Shown one piece after another: positions 49,881-53,823 of a DNA stretch of 53,823 nt. How positions within the stretch are numbered: the stretch's first letter is position 1; every line of letters starts with the position of its first letter. The translations under genes were made by a program, and so were the position numbers. Source of the stretch: Treponema sp. (GTDB taxonomy: Bacteria > Spirochaetota > Spirochaetia > Treponematales > Treponemataceae); contig JAHAZL010000061.1 in the NCBI GenBank assembly GCA_018384055.1, forward strand, positions 1-53,823, read 5' to 3'. Under the pieces are notes generated by a model. It saw only the letters and a list, made by a program, of their open reading frames with translations. It had not been told where the DNA came from and searched no databases.

Positions 49881-50070
49881 ATTTCTCCGTTGCCGTGTTG
49901 GGACAGATGACATTGCAGTTTTCAAAATCAGTTTTAGTCAGGAATATATCCCTGTCCTGATTCTTTAATTCCTGTGCATTCAAATTAAATGAACTGAATG
50001 AAAACCAGAATTTCCCAGGTTCATTTTCCGATAGGTTGTTGTGCTGTTCCGGTAAATTAAAAATCTTCAT
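49855..50070 (-). CDS. doubtful 71-aa ORF upstream of the methyltransferase
   Basis: A frame with GGGGG about 6 nt before its ATG runs into the methyltransferase gene and overlaps it by 26 nt in another frame. The product is Asn/Glu/Lys-rich with no recognised domain. It may be a translationally coupled small protein or chance. The remaining part of the gene-free stretch 49881-50265 shows no other feature than the hprK promoter. Confidence 0.28.
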   Translation of the reverse strand: MKIFNLPEQHNNLSENEPGKFWFSFSSFNLNAQELKNQDRDIFLTKTDFENCNVICPNTATEKYEKRERMV

Positions 50071-50230
50071 CCGTACCCCCAGCTGTTACTTTTTGTTATT
50101 TAAAGGTCAGTTATATTTTCGGTGCAAAAAGGGAATGTCATAATAGCAGAAGAAAACTTCCGTTGATTATCTGCTTTCTTAAATTAGTCTTAATGATGAT
50201 TACTGCATCAAAATCTAGAAAATCCTCCTA

Positions 50231-50259
50231 TTGTGTTTAATCTGATATAACTGTATAGT
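50231..50259 (+). promoter_or_regulatory. leaderless-type promoter of hprK
   Basis: TTGTGT (50231-50236), 17-nt spacer, TATAGT (50254-50259), then 6 nt to the ATG at 50266. No ribosome-binding site; a second TATAAT (50259-50264) is too close to the ATG to be used for it. Confidence 0.6.
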
Positions 50260-50265
50260 ATAATT

Positions 50266-51255
50266 ATGTCGGATAAGACAATCAGCGTCCTCAATTTGCT
50301 GGACATGGATTTAAAAGGACACAACGCTCTCAACATTCGCTGTCTTGCAGGACGCAACGGGCTTTCACGCGAGATAAAGGCTTCTGATGTCAACAGGCCT
50401 GGACTTGCTCTTTCTGGATTCTATGAATCTTTTGCCCATGAACGAGTACAGCTTTTTGGTCGCGGCGAATATGCTTACCTTCAGAAACTTGAAGGCGAGG
50501 AAAATCTTGATCCGATCAAAAAATTCTTTACTTATGAAATTCCTTGCGTAGTTTTCAGCCAGAACCTTCAGCCTTCGGAGACAATTCTTTCTCTTGCTGA
50601 ATCCTCTGGTGTTCCGGTTCTTCAGTCGGATCTTGGTTCTTCTGAATTTGCCCAGAGAATCATTCGTGTTCTTTCCAACATATTTGCACCTAGCAAAACC
50701 CTTCACGGTGTATTTGTTGAAGTTTACGGTGTTGGAATTCTTCTTACTGGTGAATCGGGCGTTGGTAAAAGTGAAACTGCCCTTGAGCTCATTGAACGCG
50801 GTCATCGTCTTGTTGCAGATGACATAGTTGAAATTCGCTGCGTCAATGGTAACTCAATCCTTGGTCAGGGGGCCAACAAGCTTATCAGCCACCACATGGA
50901 AATTCGTGGGCTCGGTATCATCAATGTCGCCCAGCTTTATGGTGTCGGTGCCATTCGCGAGCAGAAGGAAGTTCAGATTGTCATCAAGCTTGAGACATGG
51001 GACCAGACAAAGGTTTACGATAGAATCGGTACAGAAACTCATTTTATGGACATGCTTGGGGTAAAGATACCCCTCATTGAAATTCCTGTTAAACCAGGCC
51101 GTAACCTCCCAATCATCATTGAGGCTGCTGCCATGAATGAACGCCTCAAGACAATGGGATATTATTCGGCAAGGGAATTTAACCAGAATATTCTCCGCTG
51201 GATTGAATCCGGAGAAGCCCAGAAAGCTTACTACGGCGGCGAAGATTTATATTGA
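50266..51255 (+). CDS. hprK: HPr kinase/phosphorylase
   Basis: A 329-aa bifunctional enzyme that adds or removes phosphate on Ser 46 of HPr, reading the cell's energy state. The N-terminal domain (about 1-130) is typical; the catalytic domain has Walker A GESGVGKSETALELI (near 162) and the following RGHRLVADD with its acidic residues, then MEIRGLGIINV, the family signature. The gene heads a unit with ptsH, lexA and holA. No Shine-Dalgarno precedes it; the promoter places transcription start at the ATG. Confidence 0.96.
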   Translation: MSDKTISVLNLLDMDLKGHNALNIRCLAGRNGLSREIKASDVNRPGLALSGFYESFAHERVQLFGRGEYAYLQKLEGEENLDPIKKFFTYEIPCVVFSQNLQPSETILSLAESSGVPVLQSDLGSSEFAQRIIRVLSNIFAPSKTLHGVFVEVYGVGILLTGESGVGKSETALELIERGHRLVADDIVEIRCVNGNSILGQGANKLISHHMEIRGLGIINVAQLYGVGAIREQKEVQIVIKLETWDQTKVYDRIGTETHFMDMLGVKIPLIEIPVKPGRNLPIIIEAAAMNERLKTMGYYSAREFNQNILRWIESGEAQKAYYGGEDLY

Positions 51256-51306
51256 AATATAAAAAGTGTAAATAAATATATGTTGATCTAAATAAGGAAG
51301 GATATT

Positions 51307-51573
51307 GTGATTGAAAAAATTTTAACAGTTAGAAACCGCGCTGGAATCCATGCTAGACCTGCCGCACTTATTGCACAGACAGCAAACAAATTTGCTTCGG
51401 AAATTCTTCTTGAAAAAGAAACAGCTTCTGTAAATGCAAAATCAATCATGGGCGTTATCACCATGGCTGCCGGATACAACACAACACTTACACTTAAAGC
51501 AGAAGGTGCAGACGAAAAAGAAGCAGCAGAGGCAATCTTGGCTCTCTTTGAATCAAAATTCGAGGAGGAATAA
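51307..51573 (+). CDS. ptsH: phosphocarrier protein HPr
   Basis: An 88-aa protein. His 15 (GIHARPA) is the residue phosphorylated by enzyme I and Ser 46 (NAKSIMGV) the target of HprK; both are present and at exactly the standard positions. It starts with GTG, with AAGGAAGG upstream. No enzyme I or sugar EII gene lies in the window, so a purely regulatory role is possible, as in other spirochetes with incomplete PTS. lexA follows with no gap (TAA then ATG). Confidence 0.96.
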   Translation: MIEKILTVRNRAGIHARPAALIAQTANKFASEILLEKETASVNAKSIMGVITMAAGYNTTLTLKAEGADEKEAAEAILALFESKFEEE

Positions 51574-52185
51574 ATGAAAGCTTTGACAGACCGTCAGAAG
51601 GAAGTCCTTGAATTCATTGCAAGGTTTTCGGAAGAGAACGGTTATCCTCCAACAGTACGCGAAATAGGTGAAAATTTCGGCATCTCTCTCCGTGCTGTGC
51701 AGGATCACATTGCTGCATGCCAGAAGAAAGGATATCTTTCCCAGTGTCAGAAAAGGTCCCGCTCGTTCCGTGTAATCAAAGGTGAAACTGTTCAGGAGGC
51801 AAGGGTTTTTGTTACTAAAGTTCCAAAACTTGGAACAATTGCTGCTGGAAAACCTCTTCTTGCAGAAGAAAATCTTGACGGTTATGTAACGATTGCAGAA
51901 CCTTTTGTAAAGCCTGGTAAAACATATTTTGCCCTCAATGTCCGCGGTGCAAGCATGATCAATGCTGGAATCCTGGAAGGGGACCTTGCAATCATAGAAC
52001 AGTCTGAGATTGCTGCCGAAGGACAGATTGTAGTGGCTGTTGTTGACAATGCAATTACACTCAAGAGGTTTTACAAGGAGCAGAATAGGGTTCGTCTTCA
52101 GCCAGAAAATCCTGACTTCCAGCCTATTTATTCCAGCGATGTGAAAATTGCAGGCATCATGGTGGGTCTTGTAAGAACATACTGA
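51574..52185 (+). CDS. lexA: LexA repressor (SOS regulator)
   Basis: A 203-aa repressor with all self-cleavage parts: cleavage site Ala91-Gly92 (GTIAAGKP), catalytic Ser 127 (RGASM) and Lys 164 (ITLKRF). The N-terminal winged helix (1-70) begins LTDRQKEVLEFI; its recognition helix reads GISLRAVQDHI, unlike those of enterobacteria and Firmicutes, so the operator probably differs. GAGGAGG precedes the ATG. The gene has no visible promoter or SOS box of its own and sits in the hprK-ptsH unit. Confidence 0.95.
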   Translation: MKALTDRQKEVLEFIARFSEENGYPPTVREIGENFGISLRAVQDHIAACQKKGYLSQCQKRSRSFRVIKGETVQEARVFVTKVPKLGTIAAGKPLLAEENLDGYVTIAEPFVKPGKTYFALNVRGASMINAGILEGDLAIIEQSEIAAEGQIVVAVVDNAITLKRFYKEQNRVRLQPENPDFQPIYSSDVKIAGIMVGLVRTY

Positions 52186-52187
52186 TT

Positions 52188-53210
52188 ATGGCTTCACGGG
52201 AATTCTATGTTTTTACTGGCCCAGAAGCCGGTGAAAAAAATGATGCTATTGCAAATATTCGCGAGCAGGCAAAGAAAAGGAACGGTGATATTTCCGAATA
52301 CCGTTATTATGCTTCTGACATACGAGTAGCTGATCTTGTTGCACAGTTGCAGAATGGAAGCCTTTTTGAACCTGCTCTTTTCATTACTGTCCGCAATGCC
52401 GAAATCATCAAGTCGAAGGGTGATGTCGAGCTTCTTACCGGATGGATTAAATCTTCTGCAGAAAGTCCAAATACCCTTATTTTGGTTTCAGATGAAAACG
52501 GCATAGACAAGAAACTTGAAGCTGCCTGTGCAGGAGACCATAAGAAAGTTTTCTGGGAAATGTTTGAAAACAGAAAATCTCAGTGGGTGGAATCTTTTTT
52601 TCGTAAAAACGGTTTTTCCGTAACTTCTGATGCAGTTGAACAGATCCTTGAGATGATTGAGAACAATACGGATGCTCTCAGGTCTGAATGTTCGAGGTTT
52701 TTCTTCTGCTTTGAAAAGGGCCATACCGTTACCTGTGAAGATGTTGACAAGATTCTTTCCCATAACCGTGAAGAAAACGCATTTACTCTTTTTGATGCAA
52801 TGGCAGACGGTTCAAAGAATCCTTCTCAGCGTTTTGAAACTTCAATGGATATTCTTGAAAAAATAAAGGCTGCGTCAAAATCAGGCTACCTCATTGCCTT
52901 GATAGCAGGACTTACATATTGTTTCCGTCAGTTGAGGGGCTGGCATTCAATTCATGCTAACGGTGCTCGTCCAACTGATGTTCAACTTAAAACAGCAGGA
53001 TTCAGCGGAAAGAAAAAGCAGGAGCAGTATGATCGTGCGGCAAAAGTTTGGAACAACGGTGCAACTTCTTCCATCTTGGCTCTTCTTTCTCATACTGACC
53101 AGTTCCTTCGCGAAACTCCGGGGCTTGATGAAAACATCATGGCCATGTGCCTCTATTCCATCGTGATGAAAAACGGGCTTTTCCCTGCGGTGTACGAAAC
53201 TGATGTCTGA
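52188..53210 (+). CDS. holA: DNA polymerase III delta subunit
   Basis: A 340-aa clamp-loader subunit, which opens the sliding clamp during replication. The N-terminal AAA+-like domain starts FYVFTGPEAGEKNDAI, with the delta family's modified P-loop, then LVAQLQNGSLFEPALFITVRN (clamp-contact region, split as LFEPALFITV). Domain II includes IENNTDALRSECSRF and the C-terminal collar is helical. The ATG follows the lexA stop by 2 nt. A clear terminator ends the unit. Confidence 0.9.
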   Translation: MASREFYVFTGPEAGEKNDAIANIREQAKKRNGDISEYRYYASDIRVADLVAQLQNGSLFEPALFITVRNAEIIKSKGDVELLTGWIKSSAESPNTLILVSDENGIDKKLEAACAGDHKKVFWEMFENRKSQWVESFFRKNGFSVTSDAVEQILEMIENNTDALRSECSRFFFCFEKGHTVTCEDVDKILSHNREENAFTLFDAMADGSKNPSQRFETSMDILEKIKAASKSGYLIALIAGLTYCFRQLRGWHSIHANGARPTDVQLKTAGFSGKKKQEQYDRAAKVWNNGATSSILALLSHTDQFLRETPGLDENIMAMCLYSIVMKNGLFPAVYETDV

Positions 53211-53244
53211 GATATATTCCTAAAAAACTTTGAATTTATAATAA

Positions 53245-53274
53245 AAAAGGCTGTTCCCGAAAGAACAGCCTTTT
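53245..53274. terminator. bidirectional terminator between holA and rpsD
   Basis: AAAAGGCTGTTC (53245-53256) pairs with GAACAGCCTTTT (53263-53274), 6-nt loop, T-rich on the plus side and A-rich before it for the minus strand. Confidence 0.93.
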
Positions 53275-53293
53275 CTTTTCTGGCAATAGAAAA

Positions 53294-53823
53294 TTACTTA
53301 GAGTAGAATTCAACGATAAGCTGTTCGTTGATTTCTACAGGGCATTCTGCGCGCTTTGGCATCATGATAAGTTTTCCAGAGAAAGATTCTTCTGTAACTT
53401 CGATGTAGTCCAATGGGCGGCGGTTTCCGTTGAGGAAGCATGCCTTGATCTGTTCATTCTTCATTGACTTTTCGCGGAGAGAGATAACCTGTCCAACCTT
53501 TACCTGGAGTGAAGGAATGTTTACCTTCTTTCCATCAACACGGATGTGGCCGTGAGATACAAGCTGGCGTGCCATACGGATTGAGTTTGCGAATCCAATG
53601 CGGTATACGAGGTTGTCGAGACGTGTTTCCAATCCTACGATGAGGTTTTCACCTGTCTTTCCATCCTTGCGTGAAGCAATGTCGTAGTAGCGGCGGAGCT
53701 GGCGTTCCATGATACCATAGTAAGCCTTTACCTTCTGCTTTTCACAAAGCTGCTTTCCGTATTCAGAAGTTTTCTTTGTCTTCTTGAAAGCTGGATCGTT
53801 AGCTCTGTTCATTGCCTTTGGAT
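53294..53823 (-). CDS. rpsD: 30S ribosomal protein S4, partial (5' end beyond window)
   Basis: Ribosomal protein S4, which binds 16S rRNA early in assembly of the small subunit. The visible part has KTSEYGKQLCEKQKVKAYYG, then the S4 RNA-binding domain (LETRLDNLVYRIGFANSI; VSHGHIRVDGKKVNI). S4 is usually about 205 aa; an in-window ATG at 53812 would give 172 aa lacking the normal N-terminus, but the frame stays open through Pro-Lys-Ala to the window edge, so the true start lies outside. Confidence 0.93.
   Translation of the reverse strand, partial: PKAMNRANDPAFKKTKKTSEYGKQLCEKQKVKAYYGIMERQLRRYYDIASRKDGKTGENLIVGLETRLDNLVYRIGFANSIRMARQLVSHGHIRVDGKKVNIPSLQVKVGQVISLREKSMKNEQIKACFLNGNRRPLDYIEVTEESFSGKLIMMPKRAECPVEINEQLIVEFYSK

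Overview
The window looks like a chromosomal stretch of a host-associated treponeme (Spirochaetes). The best single clue is a FlaB core flagellin behind a good sigma-28 promoter, supported by spirochete-style lipoprotein signals, an HPr kinase/HPr pair with no PTS transport genes beside it, and many sugar ABC transporters. The genus is inferred from protein resemblance alone; no rRNA or tRNA gene lies in the window. Coding density is high. I see no CRISPR array, prophage or intact insertion sequence.

Layout. 1-6400: a possible 35-aa peptide gene, an XRE-type regulator, a periplasmic-sensor diguanylate cyclase, an ArsC-fold protein without the usual cysteine, and trkA-trkH potassium uptake. 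6536-8700: gdhA and, convergent to it, eda. 8800-15985: a LacI-controlled beta-galactoside locus (lacI, binding protein, two permeases, GH35 galactosidase) with a shared operator motif at both ends. 16114-18600: copper ATPase with a fused CopZ-like C-terminus, then a decayed GGDEF gene. 19037-32816: a pentose region with an isomerase of the L-fucose/L-arabinose type under its own LacI-type operator, a ribulokinase-like FGGY kinase, an AraD-like epimerase, a YtfQRT-YjfF-type importer and an AraC regulator; an Rpn-type nuclease, xthA and glpK interrupt it. 32919-37557: flaB, a membrane zinc-ribbon protein, a second AraC regulator, coaBC, mscS. 37601-43219: two lipoproteins facing an operon of acyltransferase, an unknown 468-aa protein and a peptide-binding protein. 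43399-48811: groEL, a sugar-receptor/GGDEF fusion, an acyl-CoA ligase. 48820-49052: a duplicated ~95-nt structured element. 49125-53823: methyltransferase, then hprK-ptsH-lexA-holA, and the truncated end of rpsD.

How it fits together. The gene set suggests a cell living on plant or host glycans: beta-galactosides and a pentose (probably L-arabinose) enter by ABC transporters, and regulation combines LacI/AraC proteins with an HPr/HprK metabolic sensor. Cyclic-di-GMP signalling recurs: two intact cyclases with different ligand-binding domains and one relic.

Most worth a second look: (1) a recurring promoter layout in which the -10 box sits 6-8 nt before the start codon with no Shine-Dalgarno, predicting leaderless mRNAs for several genes; (2) the LacI-receptor/GGDEF fusion; (3) the tandem structured element after the acyl-CoA ligase; (4) an internal ribosome-binding site that could release a CopZ chaperone from the copper ATPase gene; (5) a terminator hairpin that contains the start codon of the next gene.
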